Positions 24,514-32,571 of a stretch of DNA of 64,000 nt are shown one piece after another. Origin of the DNA: Kitasatospora indigofera (GTDB lineage Bacteria; Actinomycetota; Actinomycetes; Streptomycetales; Streptomycetaceae); assembly GCF_014655955.1 (NCBI RefSeq), contig NZ_BNBO01000045.1, positions 1 through 64,000 of the forward strand, written 5' to 3'. The translations under genes were made by a program, and so were the position numbers. How positions within the stretch are numbered: the stretch's first letter is position 1; each line of letters starts with the position of its first letter. The notes under the pieces are model-generated. The model did not search any database, was not told the DNA's origin, and saw nothing but the letters and a program-made list of their open reading frames with translations.

Positions 24514-25122
24514 ATGTCTGGCACGACGCGTCCCCGCCTTCGTCTCGCCGCAGCCGTAGCCGCCGCTGCCGCGCTCGTCCTCACCGGTTGCTCGTCGTCC
24601 GGGTCATCGGGCAGTGGTGACGCGCAGACCGGCTTCATCGTCGGCAAGGGCGGCGCGCCGGACACCGCCGCCGCCGGCCACCGCAAGGACGCGCCGGACA
24701 TCTCCGGCACCACCCTGGAGGGCACCAAGGTCGCGCTCTCGGACTACCGGGGCAAGGTCGTGGTGCTGAACATCTGGGGCTCCTGGTGCAACCCGTGCCG
24801 CGCCGAGGCCCCCAACCTGCAGTCGGTCTGGGACGCCTACAAGGACCAGGGCGTCCAGTTCCTCGGCATCAACACCCGGGACATCGACCCGGCGAACGCC
24901 GTCCGCTTCGAGCAGGAGAAGGGTGTCACCTTCCCCAGCCTGTACGACCCGGACGGCACCCAGATCCTCAAGTTCCCCAAGGGCAGCCTCAACCCGCAGT
25001 CGATCCCGACCACCCTGGTGATCGACCGCGACGGCAGGCTGGCGGCCCGGGCGATGCGGGCGCTGGAGGCCGAGGACATCGAGGCGATGCTGAAGCCCGT
25101 CCTGGCGGAGCAGAAGAGTTGA
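24514..25122 (+). CDS. resA: Lipoprotein thiol-disulfide oxidoreductase (TlpA/ResA-like)
   Basis: ResA reduces the CXXCH cysteines of apocytochrome c outside the membrane before haem attachment. The 202-aa protein has a lipobox ending LVLTGC (Cys26) and a thioredoxin-like AhpC/TSA-type domain with WGSWCNPCRAEAPNLQ (Cys92 and Cys95) and the cis-Pro loop NPQSIPTTLVIDRDG. Its stop overlaps the ccdA start by 4 bases, forming an operon with ccdA, resB and resC. Confidence 0.93.
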   Translation: MSGTTRPRLRLAAAVAAAAALVLTGCSSSGSSGSGDAQTGFIVGKGGAPDTAAAGHRKDAPDISGTTLEGTKVALSDYRGKVVVLNIWGSWCNPCRAEAPNLQSVWDAYKDQGVQFLGINTRDIDPANAVRFEQEKGVTFPSLYDPDGTQILKFPKGSLNPQSIPTTLVIDRDGRLAARAMRALEAEDIEAMLKPVLAEQKS

Positions 25123-25895
25123 GCACCACCCTGACCGCGCTGGGCGGCGCCGCCGGCACCGTCGAGAGCGGCGCCATCCTGCTGGCCGTACCGGTGGCGC
25201 TGGCGGCCGGCCTGCTCTCCTTCTTCTCGCCCTGCGTGCTGCCGCTGGTGCCGGGCTACCTCTCGTACGTCACCGGCTTCTCCGCCGCCGACCTCGCCGA
25301 CGCGCGCGGCGCCCGGCGCGGCCGGATGCTGCTCGGCTCGGTGCTGTTCATCCTCGGCTTCACGGCGGTGTTCGTCTCCACCGGCGCGCTGTTCGGCTAC
25401 TTCGGGCAGACCTTGCAGGAGCACCGGCGGGCGATCGGCGTGGTGCTCGGCTCGCTGACGATCGTGATGGGGCTGGCCTTCATGGGCCTGGTGCCCGGCC
25501 TGAGCATGCGCGAGATGCGCTCGCACCGCCGCCCGGCGATCGGCCTGGCGGGGGCGCCGCTGCTCGGTGTGGTCTTCGGGGTGGGCTGGACGCCGTGCAT
25601 CGGCCCGACCCTGGGCACCATCCTGTCGCTCTCCACCAGCGAGGCGGACGCGGGCCGCGCCGCGCTCCTGATGACCGTCTACTGCCTGGGGCTGGGCGTA
25701 CCGTTCATCCTGGCCGCGCTGGCCTTCCGCCGGGCGCTGGGCGCCTTCGGCTGGGTCAAGCGGCACTACCCGCTGGTGATGCGGATCGGCGGCGGCATGC
25801 TGGTCGCCGTGGGGCTGCTGCTGGTCACCGGGGTCTGGGACTCGCTGGTGCAGCAGATGCAGGTCCTGACCGCCGACTTCTCGATCGGAATCTGA
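25119..25895 (+). CDS. ccdA: Cytochrome c biogenesis protein CcdA (DsbD-like)
   Basis: CcdA passes electrons from cytoplasmic thioredoxin across the membrane to ResA. The product is 258 aa from TTG 25119, which overlaps the resA stop (TTGA) and follows GGAG. It has about six membrane segments with the two redox cysteines in FFSPCVLPLVPGYLSYVTGF and GVGWTPCIGPTLGTIL. The rare TTG start is supported by the overlap and by the lack of a better start before the first membrane helix. Confidence 0.93.
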   Translation: MSTTLTALGGAAGTVESGAILLAVPVALAAGLLSFFSPCVLPLVPGYLSYVTGFSAADLADARGARRGRMLLGSVLFILGFTAVFVSTGALFGYFGQTLQEHRRAIGVVLGSLTIVMGLAFMGLVPGLSMREMRSHRRPAIGLAGAPLLGVVFGVGWTPCIGPTLGTILSLSTSEADAGRAALLMTVYCLGLGVPFILAALAFRRALGAFGWVKRHYPLVMRIGGGMLVAVGLLLVTGVWDSLVQQMQVLTADFSIGI

Positions 25896-25897
25896 GC

Positions 25898-27685
25898 GTG
25901 AGCAACACCGACACCGACACCGGGGTCAGCCGGCCCGACGAGGACGAGCGGACGGCCGAGCGCCTCAGCAGCGCCCCGGCCGAGTCGGACGGCCCGGCCG
26001 GCATAGGGGCGTTCGGCTGGCTGCGCTGGACGTGGCGCCAGCTGACCTCGATGCGGGTCGCGCTGATCCTGCTCTTCCTGCTCTCGCTGGCGGCCGTCCC
26101 CGGCTCGCTGATCCCGCAGAACGGCCAGAACGCCTTCAAGGTGCAGGCCTGGAAGGCCGCCCACACCACGGTCGCGCCGGTCTACCAGAAGCTCCAGCTG
26201 TTCGACGTCTACAGCTCGGTCTGGTTCTCGGCGATCTACATCCTGCTGTTCGTCTCGCTGGCCGGCTGCATCGTCCCGCGCACCTGGCAGTTCGTCGGGG
26301 TGCTGCGCGCGCACCCGCCGGCCGCGCCGCGCAACCTGACCCGGATGCCGGTGTACGCGGCCTGGCGCACCGACGCGGACGCCCGCACGGTGAACGCGGC
26401 CGCGCACCGGCTGCTGCGCCGCCGGCGGTTCCGGGCGAACCTGGCCGACGGCTCGGTGGCGTCCGAGAAGGGCTACCTGCGCGAGGTCGGCAACCTGCTC
26501 TTCCACCTGTCGCTGTTCGCGCTGCTGGCCGGCTTCGCCTGGGCGAGCCTGGCCAGCGGACAGGGCGGCAAGCTGGTGATCGAGGGCCAGGGCTACTCCA
26601 ACACCATGACCCAGCTGGACGACTTCAAGGGCACGGCCTTCTACGGCTCGGAGGACCTGGACTCGTTCGGCTTCAAGCTCGACAACTTCACCTCCCGCTT
26701 CCAGACCAGCGGTGACCAGGTCGGCAGTGCCCGCGAGTTCACCGCGCACATCCGGTACTGGAAGGGCAGCGACGACTCGAAGCTGACCAAGGGCGACATC
26801 GAGGTCAACCACCCGCTGGAGATCGGCGACAGCAAGGTCTTCCTGATCGGCCACGGCTACGCGCCGGTCGTCACGGTGAAGAACGCCAAGGGCGAGGTGG
26901 TCTACTCGGGCCCGACCGCGTTCCTGCCGCAGGACGCCAACCTGACCTCCACCGGTGTGATCAAGGTGTCCGACTACGGCTTCAGCGAGAAGGACGACAA
27001 GAAGGTCAAGATGGCCTTCCAGGGCTTCTTCCTGCCGACCGCGCCGGCCAACTTCGACATGAGCACCGGCCCGCGCTCGCTGTTCCCCGGTGACGCCGAC
27101 CCGCTGCTGGTGCTCAACGCGTACGTCGGCCCGGCCGGCGACTCCGGCCTGCCGGAGAACGTCTACCAGCTGGACAGCCGGGGCATGACCCAGCTCACCC
27201 AGGACGGCCAGATCGCCAAGGTGAAGCTGAAGCCGGGCCAGGGCTGGACCCTGCCGGACAACTACGGGACCGTCACCTTCGACGGCTACAAGCAGTGGGC
27301 CAGCTTCAACGTGTCCCACCGCCCGGGCAACGCGATCGCCCTGACCGGAGCGGTGTGCGCGATCCTCGGCCTGATCGGCTCGCTGTTCGTGCAGCGCCGC
27401 CGGGTCTGGGTGCGGGCGGTCGCCCTGCCGGACGGCACCACCCTGGTCGAACTCGCGGGGCTCGCCCGCAGCGAGTCCGCGAAGATCGCCGAGGAGCTGG
27501 CCGAACTCGCGGTCGACCTCCAGGACGACGCACCGGCCCTCGACGAGCCGGACCCCGACGAGCCGGCCCTCGACGAGCCGGAACGCGACGAGCCGGGGAC
27601 GGATGCGGCCGAGGCCGAGGCCGGACCCGCACCCGACGCAACCCCAGACCCCGCAGTCCCTGCCGACCCGCACTCCAAGGAGTAG
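25898..27685 (+). CDS. resB: Cytochrome c biogenesis protein ResB
   Basis: ResB with ResC forms the system II haem export and cytochrome c synthase. The 595-aa protein has an N-terminal cytoplasmic part of about 40 residues, membrane segments at MRVALILLFLLSLAAVPGSL, ILLFVSLAGCIVP and LLFHLSLFALLAGFAWASL, a large external domain (about residues 220-465), and a last helix near AIALTGAVCAILGLIGSLFV. The tail after residue 520 is acidic and Pro-rich, with repeated EPD/DEP units. GTG 25898 starts two bases after ccdA ends. Confidence 0.94.
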   Translation: MSNTDTDTGVSRPDEDERTAERLSSAPAESDGPAGIGAFGWLRWTWRQLTSMRVALILLFLLSLAAVPGSLIPQNGQNAFKVQAWKAAHTTVAPVYQKLQLFDVYSSVWFSAIYILLFVSLAGCIVPRTWQFVGVLRAHPPAAPRNLTRMPVYAAWRTDADARTVNAAAHRLLRRRRFRANLADGSVASEKGYLREVGNLLFHLSLFALLAGFAWASLASGQGGKLVIEGQGYSNTMTQLDDFKGTAFYGSEDLDSFGFKLDNFTSRFQTSGDQVGSAREFTAHIRYWKGSDDSKLTKGDIEVNHPLEIGDSKVFLIGHGYAPVVTVKNAKGEVVYSGPTAFLPQDANLTSTGVIKVSDYGFSEKDDKKVKMAFQGFFLPTAPANFDMSTGPRSLFPGDADPLLVLNAYVGPAGDSGLPENVYQLDSRGMTQLTQDGQIAKVKLKPGQGWTLPDNYGTVTFDGYKQWASFNVSHRPGNAIALTGAVCAILGLIGSLFVQRRRVWVRAVALPDGTTLVELAGLARSESAKIAEELAELAVDLQDDAPALDEPDPDEPALDEPERDEPGTDAAEAEAGPAPDATPDPAVPADPHSKE

Positions 27686-27688
27686 ACG

Positions 27689-28831
27689 GTGCATCTCGCC
27701 TCGGCGGTCGACCCCAGCCTGGCCGACCTCTCCAACAAGCTCATCTACTCGGCCATGGCCGTGTACCTCTTCGGCATGTTCGCCTACATGTTCGAGTGGA
27801 CCTTCGGCAGCAAGGGCGCGGTCGCCGTCCGCTCCTCCGAGCAGTCCAGCCTCGCCGAGACGGTGGCCGCGGCCGCCGCGGGCAAGCCCGCGAAGGCGGC
27901 CAAGAAGGTCACCGTCACGGTGGCCGCGGCCGGCGGCGGCACCACCACGCTGACCCGGACCGCCCTCGCGGGCGAGGGCGCGACGGTCGTCACCAGCGGC
28001 CGCGGCGAGGGCGAGGAGGCGGACGGCCCGGGCGCGGCCGGCGGCAGCGAGAAGGCCGACCTGGCCGGGCGGATCGCCATCTCGCTCACCGTTCTCGGCG
28101 CGCTGCTGCACGCCGGCGGGGTGATCGCCCGAGGCCTGTCGGTGACCCGCTGGCCCTGGGGCAACATGTACGAGTTCTCCTGCGCCTTCGCGCTGACCAT
28201 GGTGCTGGCCTTCCTGGCCCTGCTGGCCGCCAAGAAGCAGGCCCGTTGGCTCGGCCTGCCGGTCATGGTGGCCGGCCTGCTGACCCTCGGCGTGGCCACC
28301 ACGGTGCTCTACACCGACTCCGAGCAGCTGGTGCCGGCCCTGCACTCGTACTGGCTGGCCATCCACGTCTCCACCGCGATCATCTGCGGCGGTGCGTTCT
28401 ACGCGGCCTTCATCACCACCGCGCTGTACCTCGGCAAGGACTCGTACGACAAGCGGATCGCGGCCGGGCTGACCACCGGCCCGCTGCGCACCTCGGCCTC
28501 GGTCTGGCAGCGGCTGCCCGCCGCCTCCACCCTGGACAAGCTCTCGTACCGGATCAACGCCCTGGTCTTCCCGCTCTGGACCTTCACCATCATCGCGGGC
28601 GCGATCTGGGCCGAGGCCGCCTGGGGCAAGTACTGGGAGTGGGACCCGAAGGAGACCTGGTCCTTCATCACCTGGGTCGCCTACGCCTGCTACCTGCACG
28701 CCCGTGCCACCGCCGGCTGGAAGGGGCGCAAGGCGGCCTACCTGGCGCTGGCGGCCTTCGCCTGCTGGCTCTTCAACTACTACGGCGTCAACATCTTCGT
28801 CACCGGCAAGCACTCGTACGCGGGCGTCTGA
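27689..28831 (+). CDS. resC: Cytochrome c synthase subunit ResC/CcsB
   Basis: ResC/CcsB binds haem in its tryptophan-rich WWD loop and delivers it to apocytochrome c. The 380-aa multi-pass protein has the WWD signature WGKYWEWDPKETWSFITW and haem-ligand His residues in LHSYWLAIHVSTA and NYYGVNIFVTGKHS. About 90 residues between the first and second membrane helices are low-complexity Ala/Gly/Lys. GTG 27689 follows AAGGAG three bases after the resB stop. Confidence 0.95.
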   Translation: MHLASAVDPSLADLSNKLIYSAMAVYLFGMFAYMFEWTFGSKGAVAVRSSEQSSLAETVAAAAAGKPAKAAKKVTVTVAAAGGGTTTLTRTALAGEGATVVTSGRGEGEEADGPGAAGGSEKADLAGRIAISLTVLGALLHAGGVIARGLSVTRWPWGNMYEFSCAFALTMVLAFLALLAAKKQARWLGLPVMVAGLLTLGVATTVLYTDSEQLVPALHSYWLAIHVSTAIICGGAFYAAFITTALYLGKDSYDKRIAAGLTTGPLRTSASVWQRLPAASTLDKLSYRINALVFPLWTFTIIAGAIWAEAAWGKYWEWDPKETWSFITWVAYACYLHARATAGWKGRKAAYLALAAFACWLFNYYGVNIFVTGKHSYAGV

Positions 28832-29391
28832 CCGCAGCCGGCCGGCACCCTTCGGCGGCCGGCCCGGGGGGCCCGGCCGGAGGCCGGGGGGAGGCCGCCG
28901 GCAGCCGGCCGCCGTCCGGGCCGCACGCTCCACCGCATCGCATTCTCAGGGGAGGGGAACGATGGCCGAGGACCAGGCGCGCCGTCCCGGCCGCGACCGT
29001 CCCGGCGGGGTGACGACCGGCCGGGCCGGGCCCCCGGCGGAGTCGTCCCGCCGGTGCTCCTGCCGGCCGCCGCCGGGGCCCGGTACCTGGTGCTGACCCG
29101 GCGGCACCGCCGCGCCGCCGCCTCCTCCCCCGACGGGGTGCCGCGGCCGGACCTCCCGGCCTCCCCCGCGATCCCGCCGGTGAGGTCCCGCTGACGGTCG
29201 CCACCACGGCCGAACGGGCCCACGGCGCCGGGCCGGTGCCGGTACCGGTACCGGCGGCAGCGGCGGCCGCCGGGCCGCCGTCGCGGCCTTCCTGACGCCG
29301 CCGGGGGCGGTGTCCGGATATATGACAGTTTGTGGCAGGGTATGTGCCAGGCATCTGGGCCTGGCACGGGAGCGTCGAGGAGGACCGCGCA
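28832..29391. other. 560-bp gap between the ccs operon and the RHH gene
   Basis: Most of this region is very G+C-rich with no known feature. A short frame from ATG 28962 follows a good GGGGAGGGG but gives only 44 residues of Arg/Pro/Gly-rich sequence (MAEDQARRPGRDRPGGVTTG...), so I do not call it a gene. The last 90 bp are richer in A+T and carry the palindrome noted at 29344-29367. Confidence 0.4.
29344..29367. promoter_or_regulatory. Palindromic operator upstream of the RHH protein gene
   Basis: GTGCCAGG (29344-29351) and CCTGGCAC (29360-29367) form a perfect inverted repeat with an 8-bp spacer, ending 24 bp before the ATG at 29392. The position suits autoregulation by the encoded protein. 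Confidence 0.5.
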
Positions 29392-29796
29392 ATGGAGTGC
29401 GACGAGGTCATGGTGACCGTCCGAATCACCGCCGCCGAGCGAACGCTGCTCCGCAGGCTCGCACAAGGGCACCACAGCGATCTGTCCGAGGTGGTCGCCG
29501 ACGGCCTGCTGGACGTCATCCCCACCCTCTACAGCCCGGCGGACGCCTACCGGCTGCTCGCCGCCCTGGCCGCCCCTGCGCCCTGCGCCCTGACGGTCTG
29601 GCTGCCCACCCCGCTGGCGGACCTGCTCGTCCCCGGCGCGGCCCGGGTCGCCCAGGTCACCGGCGTGCGGATCGGCTCCGCCAGCGCCATGCTCGGGGCC
29701 ACCCTGCGGCTCTGGCTCACCCAGGACCCCAACCGGCTGGCCCTCAACCTCAGCGTCATGCACGCGGGCCGTCCGGCGGCACTGGCCGCGGCCTGA
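29392..29796 (+). CDS. Putative tandem ribbon-helix-helix DNA-binding protein
   Basis: The 134-aa product (ATG 29392 behind GAGGAGG) has no family I know. The N-terminal half looks like a ribbon-helix-helix unit: strand VMVTVRIT, helix AAERTLLRRLAQGH, helix SDLSEVVADGLLDVI. The C-terminal half repeats that order: strand CALTVWLP, helix TPLADLLVPGAARVAQVTG, helix GSASAMLGATLRLWLTQ. One chain may therefore hold two RHH units, a single-chain version of the usual dimer. It is the first gene of the GBL locus and has a palindrome upstream, so a local regulator is likely. The fold is inferred from pattern only. Confidence 0.6.
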   Translation: MECDEVMVTVRITAAERTLLRRLAQGHHSDLSEVVADGLLDVIPTLYSPADAYRLLAALAAPAPCALTVWLPTPLADLLVPGAARVAQVTGVRIGSASAMLGATLRLWLTQDPNRLALNLSVMHAGRPAALAAA

Positions 29797-29940
29797 CCGG
29801 CCCGACCGGACCGGGCCGCCCGGAGGCCCCGACCCGGCCCTGAGCGGCCCTGCCCGGCCTTGACCTGCCCGGCCTTGACCGGCCTGACCGGGACGGCCCG
29901 GCCGGGCCGCCCACCCGTGGAGAGCGAGAGGCGCACGCCG

Positions 29941-31026
29941 ATGCCGAGCACCACCCGGACCGTCCTGCTGACCGGAGGAGCCGGCTTCACCGGCGGCTGG
30001 ACGGTCGGCGAGCTCCGGCGCGCCCTGCACCGGGCCGGCGCGGAGGCCGGGCGGCCGTCCGTCCTGCGGGTGCTGACCCACCGGCGGCCGGTGCCGGACG
30101 GGACGGGCACCGGCGCCGGCGCCGAGGCCCTGCCGCGGCCGGAGCACGCCCACGGCGACCTCACCGACCCGGCCTCGCTGCGCGGCCTCTGCGACGGCGT
30201 GGACACCGTCCTGCACCTCGCCGTGCGGGTCGGCGAGGACGAGGAGGAGGCCCGCGCGGTCAACGTGGAGGGCACCCGCAACCTGCTGGCCGAGGCCGCC
30301 CGTGCGGGTGTGCGCCGGATCGTCCAGCTCGGCACCGCGGCCGTCTACCGCGACGGCGCCCACCGGGGGGCCGCCGAGGGCGAGTTGGAGACCGGGCCGG
30401 TCTCCGTCACCAGCCGGACCAGGCTGGCGGGCGAGCGGCTGGTGCTCGCGGCCGGCGGTACGGTGCTGCGCCCGCACCTGGTCTACGGCGCCGGGGACAC
30501 CTGGTTCGTGCCGGCGCTGGCGCAGCTGGTGCGCGGGCTGCCGCACTGGGTGGACGGCGGCCGGGCCAGGCTCTCGCTGGTCGCCGTGGACGACCTGGCG
30601 CGGGCCCTCGCCGCGCTCGCCGTCGGCCCGGGGCCGGGCCGGGCGGCCGGGCATGCCCCGGAGCAGGCCCCGGATCCGGCCGGGCGGCCCGGCGGGCGGG
30701 TCCTGCACGCGAGTCACCCGGTGCCGGTCACCGCGCGGGAGCTGGTCGGGACGGTGGCCGCCGCGCTGGGGCTCCCGCTGCCCGAGGGGGACATCACCAT
30801 GGCGGCGGCGCTGGAGCTGCTCGGCGGCGCGACCCCCGTCCGGGAGCGCCGGCTCTCGCTGCTGGCCGTCGACCACTGGTACGACAGCTCCCGGCTCTGG
30901 GCGCTGGCCGGCGTCGACCCCGGCCCGGGCTTCGCCGCGCGGTTCGCGGACCACGCGCCCTGGTACCGCGCCGCCCTGGCCGGCGGCGCCGCTCCCGCCG
31001 GCCACCCGGCCCGGGCACGGTCCTGA
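29941..31026 (+). CDS. NAD-dependent epimerase/dehydratase family protein with atypical active site
   Basis: The 361-aa protein has the Rossmann motif TVLLTGGAGFTGGWTV, D-loop HGDLTDPASLRGLCDGVDTV and the family segment VNVEGTRNLLAEAARAGVRR, placing it with extended SDRs of the 3-beta-HSD/epimerase type. The catalytic YxxxK is not seen: the matching place reads VTSRTRLAGERL, with Thr and Arg instead of Tyr and Lys. It may thus bind NAD(P)H but use other chemistry, or be inactive. It faces afsA tail to tail. Reductases of similar families take part in GBL synthesis, so a role there is possible but unproven. Confidence 0.75.
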   Translation: MPSTTRTVLLTGGAGFTGGWTVGELRRALHRAGAEAGRPSVLRVLTHRRPVPDGTGTGAGAEALPRPEHAHGDLTDPASLRGLCDGVDTVLHLAVRVGEDEEEARAVNVEGTRNLLAEAARAGVRRIVQLGTAAVYRDGAHRGAAEGELETGPVSVTSRTRLAGERLVLAAGGTVLRPHLVYGAGDTWFVPALAQLVRGLPHWVDGGRARLSLVAVDDLARALAALAVGPGPGRAAGHAPEQAPDPAGRPGGRVLHASHPVPVTARELVGTVAAALGLPLPEGDITMAAALELLGGATPVRERRLSLLAVDHWYDSSRLWALAGVDPGPGFAARFADHAPWYRAALAGGAAPAGHPARARS

Positions 31027-31027
31027 G

Positions 31028-31085
31028 CGCACCCAAGCCGCGCACCCAGGCCACGCGCACCCAGGCCACGCGCACCCAGGCCGTG
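31028..31085. repeat. Tandem 15-bp repeat between epimerase and afsA
   Basis: Four consecutive units of CGCACCCAGGCCACG lie just after the epimerase stop; the first is shortened to 13 bp and the last is changed at its end (GTG). The array is non-coding, between convergent genes. Confidence 0.7.
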
Positions 31086-31136
31086 CAGGCCGGCTGAGCG
31101 CGCCGGGCCGCGCGCAGCCCGCGGGCGGCCGCCCGG

Positions 31137-32174
31137 TCAGGAGGCGATCTGCAGGTCCTGGCCGTGGCCGTCCCGGAAGCCCGGGGCACCCGGCAGCGCC
31201 GGGGCCTCCAGCATCGCCGCCGCGGGGGCCAGCGGCTCGGTGACCAGGCGGCACTCGGCGGCGGTGCGGCCGTCCTGCTCCAGCGTCACCCGGACCGGCA
31301 CCCGGCGCGGGTCCGGGCCCGGCTCCAGCCAGGCGCGGACCAGGCAGGGCCGGTCCAGCTCGATGTAGTGCTCGAAGCTGCTGATCGCCTCGACGGGCAC
31401 CACCGGCTCGGGGTGCCGCAGCCGCTGGGCGGCCTGGCGGGCGGCCTCCAGGACGAGCATCCCGGGGACGTGGTCGACCGGGTGGTCGAACAGGACCGGG
31501 TGCCGGGCGTCGGCCCGCAGCAGCCAGGTGCCGGGCTGGCGGGCCGGGGTCAGCACCACGTCCGAGGGGTTCTCCCGGCCGACCAGCGCGGGCGTGGTGG
31601 CGGTGCCGGGCCGGAGCGGGACGGGGTAGAGGCCGTCGCGTCCGCGCAGCCGCCGGTAGGCCTGCGGCGGGATCACCGAGACCTGCCCGGAGCCGTGGCC
31701 GAGCGGCCGCCCGTCCCGCTCGGCCTGGACGTCGATCCGCAGCGAGGCGAGCCGGCGGTGCCGCATCCGGACGTCCTGGCAGCTCACCCGGAGCATCAGC
31801 GAGGCGGGGCGGGCGCCGATGGTCAGGCCGGCCAGGTCCACCGTGTAGGACAGGTCGTCCATCGCGAACTGGTGGCCCTGCGGGACGCCGAAGCCGACGT
31901 GCGAGATCAGCAGGCCGGCCTGGCGGATCGTCTCGGCCATCAGGACGGGGTCGTGCTGGGCGTCCCCGGGCAGCCGGTAGAAGCCGTGGGCGCGCGGCCA
32001 CTGGGCGCCGAGCAGGAAGTCGTACGGGCCGGTGGCCTGCCAGCCGGTGAGGAAGACCTCGGAGACCGTGGTGCGGTGCACCAGGTGCCGGGAGACGGTC
32101 CGCTCGTGGAAGTCGTAGCCGGCGCCGGGTTCGGGATACGCCTCGTCCTCGCCCAGTTCTGCGATCAGCGGCAT
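31137..32174 (-). CDS. afsA: AfsA-family gamma-butyrolactone synthase
   Basis: AfsA-type enzymes join a beta-keto acyl chain to dihydroxyacetone phosphate, the key step in making GBL autoregulators. The 345-aa protein contains two AfsA hot-dog repeats, each with the family signature: HLVHRTTVSEVFLTGW ... DPVLMAETIRQAGLLISHVG in the first, and NPSDVVLTP ... HPVLFDHPVDHVPGMLVLEA in the second. ATG 32174 (MPLIAELGED) starts just before the first repeat. The gene is divergent from a TetR regulator, and an operator-like repeat sits 53-80 bp upstream, so control by a GBL receptor is expected. Orthologues have been named scbA, farX and barX. Confidence 0.92.
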   Translation of the reverse strand: MPLIAELGEDEAYPEPGAGYDFHERTVSRHLVHRTTVSEVFLTGWQATGPYDFLLGAQWPRAHGFYRLPGDAQHDPVLMAETIRQAGLLISHVGFGVPQGHQFAMDDLSYTVDLAGLTIGARPASLMLRVSCQDVRMRHRRLASLRIDVQAERDGRPLGHGSGQVSVIPPQAYRRLRGRDGLYPVPLRPGTATTPALVGRENPSDVVLTPARQPGTWLLRADARHPVLFDHPVDHVPGMLVLEAARQAAQRLRHPEPVVPVEAISSFEHYIELDRPCLVRAWLEPGPDPRRVPVRVTLEQDGRTAAECRLVTEPLAPAAAMLEAPALPGAPGFRDGHGQDLQIAS

Positions 32175-32226
32175 TCCTTGCCCCACTCCCGGGAGTTGGT
32201 CGACGGGACCGCGAGCGGGCGGCCAC

Positions 32227-32254
32227 GAGAAACATACAGACCACCCGGTTTCTC
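32227..32254. promoter_or_regulatory. Candidate autoregulatory element (ARE) upstream of afsA
   Basis: A 28-bp imperfect palindrome has perfect 7-bp ends, GAGAAAC (32227-32233) and GTTTCTC (32248-32254). The inner part ACATAC...CCGGTTT agrees with the loose ARE consensus of ArpA-type receptors (ACATAC-Nx-GGTTNGT). It ends 53 bp upstream of afsA. Confidence 0.75.
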
Positions 32255-32370
32255 CTGCTGGCCGGGGGCCGTCCGGGCTTGGGACAACTGTGGTGGGGTG
32301 CGGACCGGCAGCGCAAGGGCCGGACTCCACCGCCCGCTGCACGAAGACTACTGCGCAAGGGTTAGATTAG

Positions 32371-32388
32371 AAACCAACCATGCGGTTT
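32371..32388. promoter_or_regulatory. Second ARE-like site in the afsA-tetR intergenic region
   Basis: AAACC (32371-32375), 8 bp, GGTTT (32384-32388) forms an ARE-like inverted repeat in an A+T-rich island, next to TTAGATTAG, which could serve as a -10 element. It lies between afsA and the divergent tetR gene and could control either. Confidence 0.55.
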
Positions 32389-32571
32389 AGACCGGCCGGC
32401 GGACGGGGCAGGTGCGGGGCGGGGGGCCGGAGCCGGGCGGGGATCCGGTCGCCGGGCCGGCGCTCCGGCCCGCCCGGCCGGCCCCGGATCGTCCCCGGAG
32501 GATCCGGGGGCGCCAACGGCCGGGGCGGTGGGACGGGCTGTGCCGTGCCGGTCGAGAGGGAGGGGCCTTCA

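Noticed and set aside
25766..28933. Very long open frame antisense to the ccs genes
   Set aside because: It mirrors the third-position G/C bias of resB and resC; it has no start signal, no domain, and Arg/Gly/His-heavy composition.
28962..29096. 44-codon frame with a good ribosome binding site
   Set aside because: The product is Arg/Pro/Gly-rich without features. A neighbouring frame looks slightly better (VLLPAAAGARYLVLTRRHRR) but has no start.
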